A DNA stretch of 16,710 nt from Chloroflexota bacterium (GCA_012513595.1 JAAZBY010000278.1:1-16710), one strand, 5' to 3'. Shown: positions 1 to 7,662, numbered from the stretch's first letter. Notes: generated by a model not told the origin, from the letters alone. A program made the numbers and translations.

Positions 1-1377
1 CACGATCACCTCGGGCGCCTGCAGCTTGATCAGGTGCTTGAGGCGGTTGTTGCGGTTGACCACGCGGCGGTACAGGTCGTTCAGGTCGCTGGTGGCAAAG
101 CGGCCGCCGTCCAGCTGCACCATGGGGCGCAACGCCGGCGGGATGACGGGCAGGGCCGTCAGGATCATCCACTCGGGACGGTTGTTGCTCTTGCGCAGGG
201 CCTCGACGATCTGAAGGCGCTTGGTGGCCTTCTTGCGGCGCTGCTTGGAGCGGGTCGAGCGGATCTCGGTGCGCAGCTCTTCGGCCAGGTCGTCGAGGTC
301 GATCTTGGAGACGATGTCGTAGACCGCCTCCGCGCCCATGCCGGCGGTGAAGACGCGCCCCCAGCGCTCGCGGAGCTCGCGGTAGTGGGTCTCGTTCAGC
401 AGCATCTTCTGATGCAGCGCCAACAGCTCGTCGCGCTTCTGCTCGTAATCCGCACGCACCGACTGCGCCTGGCGCTCGATCTCCTCGTGGATCACCGGCA
501 GCCGCTCTTCGGCCGCGCGGACCGCGTCGGCGTCGCTCTCTTCTGCCTTCGCCAGGCGCTGGTCGCGCTCGTTGGCAAAGCGCTCTTCGATGCGGCTCAG
601 CTCGTCCTGGACGACCTGGTTGAACGCGGCGATGTGCTCGCGGCGGATGACCTCCCCGGCCGCCACCACATGCGCGTCGTTCGGCGCGAACACCAGGTCA
701 TCGGGCGCGGGCTGGTTGGTGTATTGCTCCAGGATCTCACGGATGTGGGTGGCCCCGCTCATCAGCGTCTCGACGGCGGCGTCACGCGCCTCCTGGATCT
801 CCACGGCGATCTGGTCGACCCGGGCCGAGGCCTGCTCAGAATGGGCCGACAGGAAGGCCTCAATAGTCTGCAGCTCGACCTGTAGGTCCTCGGTCAGCTT
901 GGCGACTTCGCGGGTCTCTTCCTCGTCGAGCCGGTGCAGGGCGCGCTCGCGGGCGTGCTCATCCACGGCCGTGATGATATACTGGGCGTAGTAGAGGACA
1001 CGGTCCAGGTTGCGCTGCGAGATGTTCAGCAGCAGGCCCAGGTAGCTGGGCGACCGGCGCGTGTACCAGATGTGGGCGATGGGCGCGGCCAGCTCGATGT
1101 GGCCCATCCGCTCGCGGCGCACGCGGGAGTGGGTGACCTCGACGCCGCACTTGTCGCACTTGATGCCGCGGAAGCGCACCTTCTTGTACTTGCCGCAATA
1201 GCATTGCCAGTCTTTGGTCGGGCCAAAGATCGCCTCACAGAAGAGGCCATCCTTCTCCGGACGGAGGCGACGGTAGTTAATCGTCTCTGGCTTGGTTACC
1301 TCGCCGTAGGACCATTCCCGAATCTTATCGGGTGAGGCGAGGCTGATCCGCATGCTATTGATTTCATTAATATCCAA
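1..1377 (-). CDS. rpoC: RNA polymerase beta' subunit, N-terminal part (truncated by window edge)
   Basis: Encodes the N-terminal 459 residues of the beta' subunit of DNA-dependent RNA polymerase; the catalytic NADFDGD motif lies beyond the window. Seen: [15 protein letters not shown] and [12 protein letters not shown] near the N terminus; a zinc-ribbon with Cys59, Cys61, Cys74 and Cys77; MGAEA near residue 347; PEWMIL at about 401; and the lid/rudder-side block [20 protein letters not shown] near the window edge. The start is the TTG at 1377-1375, because AGGAGG lies 5 nt upstream and the family conserves residues before the first internal ATG (1353). Between the zinc-ribbon region and MGAEA there is about 140 residues more than in E. 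coli, rich in Glu, Arg and Ala and probably helical, a lineage-specific insertion. rpoB is not upstream; a divergent gene is. Identification is certain. Confidence 0.98.
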   Translation of the reverse strand, partial: MDINEINSMRISLASPDKIREWSYGEVTKPETINYRRLRPEKDGLFCEAIFGPTKDWQCYCGKYKKVRFRGIKCDKCGVEVTHSRVRRERMGHIELAAPIAHIWYTRRSPSYLGLLLNISQRNLDRVLYYAQYIITAVDEHARERALHRLDEEETREVAKLTEDLQVELQTIEAFLSAHSEQASARVDQIAVEIQEARDAAVETLMSGATHIREILEQYTNQPAPDDLVFAPNDAHVVAAGEVIRREHIAAFNQVVQDELSRIEERFANERDQRLAKAEESDADAVRAAEERLPVIHEEIERQAQSVRADYEQKRDELLALHQKMLLNETHYRELRERWGRVFTAGMGAEAVYDIVSKIDLDDLAEELRTEIRSTRSKQRRKKATKRLQIVEALRKSNNRPEWMILTALPVIPPALRPMVQLDGGRFATSDLNDLYRRVVNRNNRLKHLIKLQAPEVIV

Positions 1378-1620
1378 TGTGCCCTCCTGCTGGCTTTGGC
1401 ATAGTTTGGCTGGCAGCAAGACGTTGCGCAAGACAACGCCAAAAGTCCCGGTTCACTTCCCACTTTGGAGCGGACAGTTCTGAAACCGAGACTGGTTCGG
1501 GATGCACTGATGCGATTGGCCTCCAATACCGGTACCTGTCGGGACGTCGGGAGGGGAGTGATGACAGATCTCGGTGGATGTGTTAGCCGCGGTATGCGAG
1601 GGTGACTGCACTACCGACCT
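1378..1620 (-). promoter_or_regulatory. rpoC 5' leader, about 240 nt
   Basis: Non-coding stretch between the rpoC promoter and its TTG start. It contains small inverted repeats on the minus strand, for example CGTTG-7 nt-CAACG (around 1419-1437) and CCAAAGT pairing imperfectly with ACTTTTGG. It ends in the strong Shine-Dalgarno AGCAGGAGGG. No known riboswitch or ribosomal-protein leader was recognised. A leader this long before an RNA polymerase gene could carry post-transcriptional control, but that is inference. Confidence 0.4.
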
Positions 1621-1623
1621 ATC

Positions 1624-1651
1624 ATAATACACGCTTGCCTGCCTCTGTCAA
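1624..1651 (-). promoter_or_regulatory. Sigma70-type promoter for rpoC
   Basis: On the minus strand TTGACA (1651-1646) is followed after 16 nt by TATTAT (1629-1624). An overlapping TATGAT (1626-1621) would give a 19-nt spacer. The perfect -35 box and its position in the divergent gap make this the likely rpoC promoter. Transcription would start near 1615. Confidence 0.75.
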
Positions 1652-1681
1652 ATCGCGGCGCAAAGGGAACCTGTCGCCCGC

Positions 1682-1711
1682 TTGACGGCGTACCTCGCTC
1701 CACGGTAGGAT
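1682..1711 (+). promoter_or_regulatory. Sigma70-type promoter for the exported protein gene
   Basis: TTGACG (1682-1687), 18-nt spacer, TAGGAT (1706-1711), about 55 nt before the GTG start at 1765. It is back to back with the rpoC promoter: the two -35 boxes are only about 30 bp apart, so the two transcripts could influence each other. Confidence 0.6.
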
Positions 1712-1764
1712 GAGCATTCCGTCTCGGCCGGCATACACGGGCCGCAACGCAGGGGATCCACCTC

Positions 1765-3756
1765 GTGAACGTATGGCACGCCTTCTCTCGGACGCTGCTG
1801 GCGGCGCTTCTGTTCCTGCTGGCGGCGGCCCCCGACGTTTCTGCGCAAGAACCCGCCGCGGGCAGCCCCACGATCTGCGAGCCGGTGCTGCTGCCGGTGA
1901 GCACCGCCGACGGCGTGCGGCTGGAAGCGGCCATTTTAGACGCCACGCTGGACTGTTCCGCCGAAGCCTGCCTGCTGCGCTCGACACACACCTACCAGTT
2001 GCGCAATACCTCGCGCGGCCAGGGCGCCTACCTGCAGGTCGGCATCCCTGCGGCGTCGGCAGGGGGTTGCCGGGAGGATCCCGACGTGGCCCTGCGCGAT
2101 GCCGATGGCACCGAGCAGCCCCGGCTGGAGGGGAACGCCGAGTACCCCACGATCTGGCAGGTGCAGCTTGGCGCCGGGGGCAGCCGGCGGCTGACGCTGT
2201 CTTACGAGCGCAACCTGGGCAGCACCCGCCTTTTGGACTGGTGGTGGCGCTCGGCACGCCTGGGGGCCTGGGGTGCCATCGACGGGGTGCACGTCGTTCT
2301 GGCCCTGCCTGCCGCGCTCTCCGACGAGTGCCTGCTGGACGTGCAGCCGCACAGCGCCGGCTTTGATGGCTACAACTTTTCCTGGAGCTACGAGAGCCCC
2401 AGCGACCTCCCCGATCACGGCCTGACCATGCTGGTGCCGCCCTTGGCAGAACGGCTGGCGGCGCTGCGGGCGGCGGGCAGCCATGCGGAGGAGGCCCACC
2501 TCCTGCTCAGCGCGCGGGCCGAGGCGGCCGCCCTGGGCCGTACGGTCGTCACCTGGGATGCCGAGATCCTCGCCGCGCTTCTGGCCGCCCTGGCCGAACA
2601 CCCCGACGACCTCGCCGCGCGCCTGGACCTGGCCGAGGTGTATCGCCAGCAGGCAGAAGGGGTGCCGGCCGGCCGCCTCAACTACCTGCTCCTGGCCGCA
2701 CAGGAGCTCGAGGAGGCCCGCCGCTTGGCGGGCGACGATCCTACCATCCTGACGGCCCTGGCCGGCTGCTACTTTCAGGCTGCCCTGGCCGCCAGCGAGG
2801 AGGCTGACCCGCGCGGGGCGCTCGGCTACCTCCGCCAGGCGGAGGCGCTGGGCGGTGCGCGCCTGTTGCCCGGGTTTGAGCAGGGTGAGGAGCTCTTTCT
2901 GCGCTGGGCGCTCGGCCTGGCCCGGCAGGGACAGGTGCGCGAGGCCTTTGCCGAGGTCGCTGACCGCCTCTCGCCAGAGACGATGGATGCCCTGCTGCAC
3001 TATGCACCCCCCGTCACCGGGGTGCGCATGCGTGTGGAGCTGTCTCCCGGGGTGCGCAGCGTAACCTACGACCTGCGCCCGTACCCGCCGGTGGCCGAGG
3101 CGACGCTGGGGCGCCTGACGGCGATTGCCGCAGCCCTGCAGGCAGAGCCGGGCTGCGACGTCGAGGTCCTGGGAGATGAGGCGGCGGTTACGTTGCGCCT
3201 GGCGGTCCGCTTTGCCTCGCTCGAGGAGGTCGCGGCCACCAACGCCCGCCTGTGCCAGGCGCTGGCCGGTTCCGGCGATCTGCTGGCGGCCATCGTCGCA
3301 GCGCCGCTCGAGGGGCGCGTGGTGGAGTATGGCGTCTCGCAGCGCCTGTTCCGCGATGTGTTTGCCTATCGCGAGGAGGTCGACCTGTCGGCCGTCCACC
3401 AGGCCTGGCTAGGAGAGGCCGAGTACGCTGGCTGGCGGCTGGTGGAACTGAACAGCATCTCTCCGGCGGGGGAGCGCGCCCGGCTGGAGCAGCAGCTGGC
3501 CCTGGCGGCCCTGCGCGAACAGAAGGCCATCTGGGCCACCGTGCCGCTGGGGGCCCAGATGGCCCTGGAGATACCCGCGCCAGAAGGAGACGCCTCCGTG
3601 CGCCCCTCCTGGCAGGTGACCTGGGGAGAGGCCCGCGAGGTGCGCTGGGTGCACGCAGAGTGGCGCTGGGGCCGCGTGGCGGCCGTGGCGGGGGTGGTGC
3701 TGATGCTGGGCGCTGCACTGCTCATCGCCCCGCGCCGGGAGCGCGCCCCCGAGTGA
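1765..3756 (+). CDS. Exported, C-terminally membrane-anchored protein of unknown function
   Basis: 663 residues, no family recognised. The N terminus is a signal peptide: a short polar start, a Leu/Ala core at about 10-22 and a likely VSA|Q cleavage after residue 27. The extreme C terminus has one transmembrane helix (about 637-655) followed by a basic tail (PRRER), so the bulk should face outside with the tail in the cytoplasm. The region after the signal (about 30-250) looks beta-rich. Residues about 260-405 are Leu/Ala-rich helices with TPR-like spacing (LAARLDLAEVYRQQAEG; ILTALAGCYFQAALAA). Residues about 410-620 are mixed alpha/beta. The GTG start is preferred because AGGGGA lies 8 nt upstream and the signal peptide begins there. 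Its role is unknown; an envelope scaffolding or assembly function would be a guess. Confidence 0.85.
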   Translation: MNVWHAFSRTLLAALLFLLAAAPDVSAQEPAAGSPTICEPVLLPVSTADGVRLEAAILDATLDCSAEACLLRSTHTYQLRNTSRGQGAYLQVGIPAASAGGCREDPDVALRDADGTEQPRLEGNAEYPTIWQVQLGAGGSRRLTLSYERNLGSTRLLDWWWRSARLGAWGAIDGVHVVLALPAALSDECLLDVQPHSAGFDGYNFSWSYESPSDLPDHGLTMLVPPLAERLAALRAAGSHAEEAHLLLSARAEAAALGRTVVTWDAEILAALLAALAEHPDDLAARLDLAEVYRQQAEGVPAGRLNYLLLAAQELEEARRLAGDDPTILTALAGCYFQAALAASEEADPRGALGYLRQAEALGGARLLPGFEQGEELFLRWALGLARQGQVREAFAEVADRLSPETMDALLHYAPPVTGVRMRVELSPGVRSVTYDLRPYPPVAEATLGRLTAIAAALQAEPGCDVEVLGDEAAVTLRLAVRFASLEEVAATNARLCQALAGSGDLLAAIVAAPLEGRVVEYGVSQRLFRDVFAYREEVDLSAVHQAWLGEAEYAGWRLVELNSISPAGERARLEQQLALAALREQKAIWATVPLGAQMALEIPAPEGDASVRPSWQVTWGEAREVRWVHAEWRWGRVAAVAGVVLMLGAALLIAPRRERAPE

Positions 3757-3791
3757 GCACCCGAAGACCCGTGAGTGCCAGGCGGTTTACG

Positions 3792-3835
3792 CATGAGGCG
3801 CAGAGTTTTACGTGCGCTTTACCCACGCGCTCATG
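3792..3835. repeat. Imperfect inverted repeat in promoter region
   Basis: CATGAGGCGC (3792-3801) and GCGCTCATG (3827-3835) form a 9-bp inverted repeat with a one-base bulge and a 25-nt spacing, just upstream of the -10-like TATGAT. It could be an operator or a weak hairpin after the upstream gene. No T-tract follows, so a Rho-independent terminator is unlikely. Confidence 0.35.
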
Positions 3836-3849
3836 GGCTCCGCTATGAT
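3818..3849 (+). promoter_or_regulatory. Candidate promoter for small exported protein
   Basis: TATGAT (3844-3849) is a good -10 box about 80 nt before the ATG at 3928. The best -35 match, TTTACC (3818-3823), is 20 nt away, longer than ideal. Regulation from the overlapping inverted repeat is possible. Confidence 0.4.
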
Positions 3850-3927
3850 ATGGGCAGAATTAGAGGAGTCTAAACGGCCCATCATCATTCACGCAGCCTG
3901 TCTCGGGCGCTAGCGGAGGAACCCAGA

Positions 3928-4377
3928 ATGAGCACCATGCGTCGCACGCTTCTTGTCTTCTTTGTGGTCGCGCTGTTGGTCGGCGCCCTGGCGATGCCCG
4001 CCGTGGTGTCTGCTGGCCCCAAGGTGGAGCAGATGCTGGGTGAGGCGACGGCGCTCTACGTGCCCGGCGAGGACTTTTACCTCAGCGTGGGCCCCGTAGC
4101 CCTGTTCATCCCCTCGGAGAACATCATCGACGCCAGACCGGGTGAGGTCACCATGGCCGTCACCCTGGTGGAGGATCGCGATGAGGGCCGCGCCATCGTG
4201 GTAGACGTCAAGTCCAAGCTGCGGCGCAAGGACTTCGACGGCCCTGCCTACCTGGCCTTTGGGGAGCCGATCACCGCTGCTTACGACGGCTGCAATCCCA
4301 ACCCGCACAAGGCCCTGGACGTCTACGGTTACTGGGTAGAGGTCCACCACTTCTCACGGTACAGCGGCTGGTTCTGA
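3928..4377 (+). CDS. Small exported protein of unknown function
   Basis: 149 residues. A classical signal peptide (MRR followed by a Leu/Val core) ends at a likely VSA|G cleavage after residue 29. The mature part of about 120 residues has alternating hydrophobic residues suggesting a small beta-rich domain, with a single Cys in GCNPNPHKALDV and an aromatic C terminus ending SRYSGWF. There is no membrane anchor or lipobox, so it is probably secreted or periplasm-like. The ATG follows GCGGAGGAA with good spacing. It stands alone between its own promoter and a strong terminator. No family was recognised. Confidence 0.85.
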   Translation: MSTMRRTLLVFFVVALLVGALAMPAVVSAGPKVEQMLGEATALYVPGEDFYLSVGPVALFIPSENIIDARPGEVTMAVTLVEDRDEGRAIVVDVKSKLRRKDFDGPAYLAFGEPITAAYDGCNPNPHKALDVYGYWVEVHHFSRYSGWF

Positions 4378-4399
4378 TCGTTCGCAGCAGGGCGCAGCA

Positions 4400-4428
4400 G
4401 GGGAGCCCCACAGGGGCTCCCCTTTTTT
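4400..4428 (+). terminator. Rho-independent terminator
   Basis: Perfect 10-bp stem GGGGAGCCCC (4400-4409) / GGGGCTCCCC (4413-4422), loop ACA, then six T residues (4423-4428). It ends the transcript of the small exported protein and insulates it from the convergent SDR gene. There is no T-tract on the other strand, so it acts in one direction only. Confidence 0.93.
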
Positions 4429-4462
4429 CGTGCTACACTGCTGGGCCCCGCTGACGCGGCCC

Positions 4463-5227
4463 CTAGCGGCTGAGCCAGGCCCCATCTACGACCAGGGTCG
4501 TGGCATGGCAATAGTCGGAGGCTGCTGAGGACAGGAACACCACGGCGCCCTGCAGGTCTTCGGGCGTGCCCCAGCGCCCGGCCGGGACGCGCGCCATGAT
4601 CTGCGGGTTGCGCACCGGGTCGGCCGCGATCGGGGCGGTCATGTCGGTGAGCATGTACCCCGGGGCTATGGCGTTCACGTTGATATTCAGCGCGGCGAAC
4701 TCGTTGGCCAGGGCCTTGGTGATGCCCACCACCGCGTGCTTGGAGGCGGTGTAGGGGGGCACCAGGTAGCCGCCCTGGAACGAAAGAGCCGAGGCGATGT
4801 TGACGATCTTGCCCCGCCCCTTGGTGGCAAAGTGCCGCGCCGCCGCCTGAGACAGGAACATGACGCTCTTCATGTTCACCTGGATGACCGTGTCCCAGTC
4901 GCCTTCCGGGTACTCGAGCGAAGGATGGCGGGCAGTGGTACCGGCGGCGTTCACCAGGATGTCCAGATCGCCCATCTCTTCGACGGCACGCCGCACCAGC
5001 TCCTGCAGGTCGGCCACCGTGGCGACAGCCAGGTCGCAGGGCAGGTGTACGAAGCGGCGGCCGAGCGCGCGCACGCGCTGGGCGGTCTCGTCACAGTCTC
5101 CGCGCGACACGCCGACGATATCGGCCCCGGCCTCCGCCAGCCCGACGGCCATGCCCTGGCCAAGGCCGCGGCTGGCGCCGGTCACCATGGCGACCTTGCC
5201 CTGCAGGTTGAACTTGTCGAGGATCAT
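4463..5227 (-). CDS. KduD-like SDR-family NAD(P)-dependent oxidoreductase
   Basis: 254-residue classical short-chain dehydrogenase/reductase, a cytoplasmic NAD(P)-dependent alcohol/ketone oxidoreductase. Seen: cofactor motif TGASRGLG (16-23), NAAG (93-96, replacing the usual NNAG), catalytic Ser146, Tyr159 and Lys163 (YTASK), PG at 189-190, and the C-terminal signature VDGAWLSR. Overall similarity is strongest to 2-deoxy-D-gluconate 3-dehydrogenase KduD: the start MILDKFNLQGKVA, NIASALSFQGG, NINVNAIAPGYM and PAGRWGTPEDL all echo that family. Exact substrate is not provable; related SDRs act on other keto-deoxy sugar acids, including in the L-fucose oxidation pathway, which is relevant given the fucosidases nearby. 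It is monocistronic, with its own promoter and tail to tail with the terminator of the upstream gene. Confidence 0.9.
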   Translation of the reverse strand: MILDKFNLQGKVAMVTGASRGLGQGMAVGLAEAGADIVGVSRGDCDETAQRVRALGRRFVHLPCDLAVATVADLQELVRRAVEEMGDLDILVNAAGTTARHPSLEYPEGDWDTVIQVNMKSVMFLSQAAARHFATKGRGKIVNIASALSFQGGYLVPPYTASKHAVVGITKALANEFAALNINVNAIAPGYMLTDMTAPIAADPVRNPQIMARVPAGRWGTPEDLQGAVVFLSSAASDYCHATTLVVDGAWLSR

Positions 5228-5285
5228 CGCGTACCCCTTCTGCTATTGGCATCGTGCGGACGTCTCACGCAAACACACGCCGCCT

Positions 5286-5314
5286 ATCATAGCCGGGCGG
5301 CAGCGGGCTGGCAA
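5286..5314 (-). promoter_or_regulatory. Sigma70-type promoter for the SDR gene
   Basis: Minus-strand TTGCCA (5314-5309), 17-nt spacer, TATGAT (5291-5286). Transcription would start near 5279, giving a leader of about 50 nt before the ATG at 5227. It is divergent from the greA promoter, about 70 bp away. Confidence 0.75.
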
Positions 5315-5356
5315 CCGGGCGGCCGAGCAGGAGTGGGCAGGCTCCGGGCGGGGTGC

Positions 5357-5385
5357 TTGCCAGGATGGCGCGCTCGTCCTATAAT
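5357..5385 (+). promoter_or_regulatory. Sigma70-type promoter for greA-lysS
   Basis: TTGCCA (5357-5362), 17-nt spacer, consensus TATAAT (5380-5385). It lies about 90 nt before the greA start and uses the same -35 hexamer as the divergent SDR promoter. This is one of the best-formed promoters in the window. Confidence 0.85.
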
Positions 5386-5476
5386 CCGGGCCAGTCGCAT
5401 AGGCCCAGCGGCCAGGAGCAGGCGCGCCCCAGGGCGCTTTTCTGTTATCCGAACTGTGGAAGGAATGCGCGGCAAC

Positions 5477-5944
5477 ATGGCGGAAAGAGTACAGCCCCTC
5501 ACGGCCGAGGGCAGACGGAAACTGGAAGACGAACTGGCTAACCTGCGGACCGTGCGCCGCCTCGAGGTGGCCGGTCGGCTCAAGGACGCCATCGAGGATG
5601 GCGACCTCACGGAGAACGCCGGCTACGACGAGGCCAAGCGCGAGCAGGCCTTTGTCGAGGGACGTATCCTCGATATCGAGGCCATCCTGGCCAGCGCGGA
5701 GACGCTGCTCGAGTCTGAGCAGCATGAAATAGTCGAGCCCGGCACCACCGTGACGGTGGCCGAGGACGGCGAGCCGCTGGAGACGTTCTTTATCGTCGGA
5801 CCGGTGGAGGCTGACCCGGCCAGCGGCCGCATCTCGTACCTCTCGCCCCTGGGGCAGGCGCTGATGGGCCGGCGGGTGGAGGACTGCGTCCAGGTGCAGA
5901 CGCCGGGCGGCGTGCGCCTCTTCCGCATCGTCGAGATTCACTAG
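5477..5944 (+). CDS. greA: Transcription elongation factor GreA
   Basis: 155 residues, the usual GreA length. It rescues backtracked RNA polymerase by stimulating cleavage of the transcript 3' end. The N-terminal coiled coil (about 1-78) carries the tip motif GDLTENAGYDEAK, with acidic Asp43 and Glu46 matching the catalytic tip acids of E. coli GreA. The C-terminal FKBP-like domain contains SPLGQALMGRRVED and TPGGVRLFRIVEI. The reading frame is open far upstream through non-coding sequence, so the start was chosen by homology: ATG 5477 gives MAERVQPLT. ATG 5465 is possible but sits too close to AAGGA. First gene of a pair with lysS, 42 nt upstream of it. Confidence 0.97.
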   Translation: MAERVQPLTAEGRRKLEDELANLRTVRRLEVAGRLKDAIEDGDLTENAGYDEAKREQAFVEGRILDIEAILASAETLLESEQHEIVEPGTTVTVAEDGEPLETFFIVGPVEADPASGRISYLSPLGQALMGRRVEDCVQVQTPGGVRLFRIVEIH

Positions 5945-5986
5945 CGGCCGCGCGCAGGCCAGCGCCAGCGCCAGCCAGGAGAACGC

Positions 5987-7477
5987 ATGGCAGAGATCAC
6001 TGACCGCAGAGAACAACGGATCGCCAAGATGGAGCGCCTCCGCGAGCGGGGCATCGATCCGTACCCGGCAAGGGTAACCTACTCGCACACCACGGCCCAG
6101 GCCATCCGCGCCTACGAGGAGGCCGCGGCCGCCGATGGCGACGAGCAGGTCGACCTCGACGTGCAGGTCGTCGGGCGGCTGGTGGCCGTGCGGATCATGG
6201 GCAAGTCCAGCTTTGCCCACATCGCCGATGGTTCGGGGCGGCTGCAGTTGTACCTGCGCCGTGACGTCGTTGGCGAGGACACCTACGAGACGTTCCGGCG
6301 CGACCTGGACATCGGCGACTTTGTGTGGGCCGAGGGGCACCTCTTTCGTACCCGCAGCGGGGAGATCTCTGTCGAGGTGCGCGCGCTGCGGGTGCTCTCC
6401 AAGGCGCTGCGCGGCATGCCCGAAAAGTGGCACGGCCTGCGCGACGTCGAGACGCGCTACCGCCAGCGCTACCTCGACCTGATGGCTAACGCCGAGACGC
6501 AGGAGATCTTTCGCAAGCGCACGCGCATCGTCAGCGAGATCCGCCGCTACCTCGATGCTCAGGGCTTTCTGGAAGTGGAAACGCCCATCCTGCAGCCGAT
6601 CTACGGCGGCGCCGCGGCGCGGCCCTTCACGACCTATCACAATGCCCTGGACCAAACACTCTATCTGCGCATCGCCGACGAGCTGTACCTCAAGAGGCTC
6701 ATCATCGGCGGGTTCGATCGGGTGTACGAGATCGGCCACAACTTTCGCAACGAGGGCATCTCGACGCAGCATAACCCCGAGTTCACCCTGATCGAGGTGT
6801 ACCAGGCCTATGCCGACTATGCCGATATCATGCGCATGGTCGAGGAGCTGTGGAGCACCGTAGCGATCAACGTGCTGGGCTCGGCCAAGGTCACCTACCA
6901 GGGGCAGGAGATCGATCTGACGCCCCCCTGGAAGAGGATCACCATGCGTGACGTGATCCTGGAGGCCTGTGGGGTCGACATCGAGGCACACCAGGACCTG
7001 GAGGCCCTGTGGCAGGCGGCGCAGGACCGCGGCCTCACCGTGCGCCAGCAGCCCACCTGGGGCAGAATGGTCGACGAGCTGTTCAGCGAGTACGCCGAGC
7101 CGAGACTGATCCAGCCGACCTTTGTGACGGACTATCCCGTGGAGATCTCGCCCCTGGCCAAGAAAAAGCCGGAGGCGCCGCACCTGGTCGAGCGGTTTGA
7201 GTTCTTTATGTGCGGGATGGAATGTGGCAACGCCTTTAGCGAACTGAACGACCCGCTGGACCAGCGGGAGCGGTTCGAAGAGCAGCGGCGCGCCTCCGAT
7301 CTTGGTGACGACGAGGCGCACCCGATGGACGAGGACTTTATTACCGCCCTCGAGCACGGCATGCCGCCCACCGGCGGCCTGGGCTTTGGCATCGACCGCA
7401 TGGTGATGCTCCTGACGGACCAGGCCTCCATTCGCGAGGTGATCCTCTTCCCGCATCTGCGCAACCTGACCGAGTGA
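5987..7477 (+). CDS. lysS: Lysyl-tRNA synthetase (class II)
   Basis: 496 residues, normal length. Charges tRNA-Lys with lysine in the cytoplasm. Domains: an N-terminal helical part, an OB-fold anticodon-binding domain at about 60-140, and the class II catalytic core. Motif 1 is around FLEVETPILQPIYGGAAARPF (194-214), motif 2 is FDRVYEIGHNFRNEG with QHNPEFT (243-267), and motif 3 is GGLGFGIDRMVML (463-475). The lysine-pocket region MECGNAFSELNDP (411-423) is intact. The ATG follows AGGAGA by a 4-nt gap. It is co-transcribed with greA, a pairing seen in several bacterial lineages. Confidence 0.98.
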   Translation: MAEITDRREQRIAKMERLRERGIDPYPARVTYSHTTAQAIRAYEEAAAADGDEQVDLDVQVVGRLVAVRIMGKSSFAHIADGSGRLQLYLRRDVVGEDTYETFRRDLDIGDFVWAEGHLFRTRSGEISVEVRALRVLSKALRGMPEKWHGLRDVETRYRQRYLDLMANAETQEIFRKRTRIVSEIRRYLDAQGFLEVETPILQPIYGGAAARPFTTYHNALDQTLYLRIADELYLKRLIIGGFDRVYEIGHNFRNEGISTQHNPEFTLIEVYQAYADYADIMRMVEELWSTVAINVLGSAKVTYQGQEIDLTPPWKRITMRDVILEACGVDIEAHQDLEALWQAAQDRGLTVRQQPTWGRMVDELFSEYAEPRLIQPTFVTDYPVEISPLAKKKPEAPHLVERFEFFMCGMECGNAFSELNDPLDQRERFEEQRRASDLGDDEAHPMDEDFITALEHGMPPTGGLGFGIDRMVMLLTDQASIREVILFPHLRNLTE

Positions 7478-7480
7478 GCG

Positions 7481-7500
7481 GGGGCGGCGCCAACCGCCCC
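7481..7500 (+). other. GC hairpin just after lysS
   Basis: GGGGCGG (7481-7487) and CCGCCCC (7494-7500) form a perfect 7-bp stem with a 6-nt loop, 3 nt past the lysS stop. No T-tract follows, so it may be a weak or factor-assisted terminator or a 3'-end stabiliser. Confidence 0.45.
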
Positions 7501-7515
7501 GGCCTATCTGCCGGT

Positions 7516-7618
7516 GCAGGGAAGAACATGTAGGCCCGATGGGCCCGCCCACAGCGCCAGCGCGCAGTAGGAAGCAGCGTGGGACCCGTCGGAGCGGACT
7601 ACGAGGTGTGCCCCTTTT
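7516..7618 (+). ncRNA. Candidate structured RNA, SRP-RNA-like (uncertain)
   Basis: Non-coding stretch that folds as one long interrupted hairpin of about 100 nt. Pairings read by eye: GGG (7519-7521) with CCC (7611-7613); ACA (7526-7528) with TGT (7607-7609); GTAG (7530-7533) with CTAC (7599-7602); GCCC (7534-7537) with GG-A-GC (7591-7595); GATGGG (7538-7543) with CCCGTC (7585-7590); CCCAC (7548-7552) with GTGGG (7579-7583). The apical part has GGAAGCAGC (7570-7578), as in the 3' side of the SRP RNA symmetric loop, and the 3' end is CCCC followed by four T residues. Against a genuine SRP RNA: the usual GGAA tetraloop with its CC/GG closing pairs is absent, and the apical loop looks enlarged. 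A -10-like TATCTG (7505-7510) would place the 5' end near 7516. Confidence 0.35.
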
Positions 7619-7662
7619 GAGGAGGCGCAGGCCAGCGTCGCCGGGCGAAATCCGGCTCTTGG

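Noticed and set aside
34..885. 283-codon plus-strand frame inside rpoC
   Set aside because: The minus strand encodes conserved beta' sequence through the whole stretch.
1936..3399. 487-codon minus-strand frame opposite the exported protein gene
   Set aside because: The plus-strand frame has a signal peptide, a transmembrane anchor and a promoter; the opposite frame is rich in Arg, Gln and Gly with no domain, a composition shadow.
4384..4403. Two tandem copies of CGCAGCAGGG
   Set aside because: Only two 10-bp units next to a terminator; most likely chance or slippage with no evident role.
4736..5476. Upstream extension of the greA reading frame
   Set aside because: It runs through the antisense of the SDR gene and through two promoters; GreA length and homology place the start at 5477.
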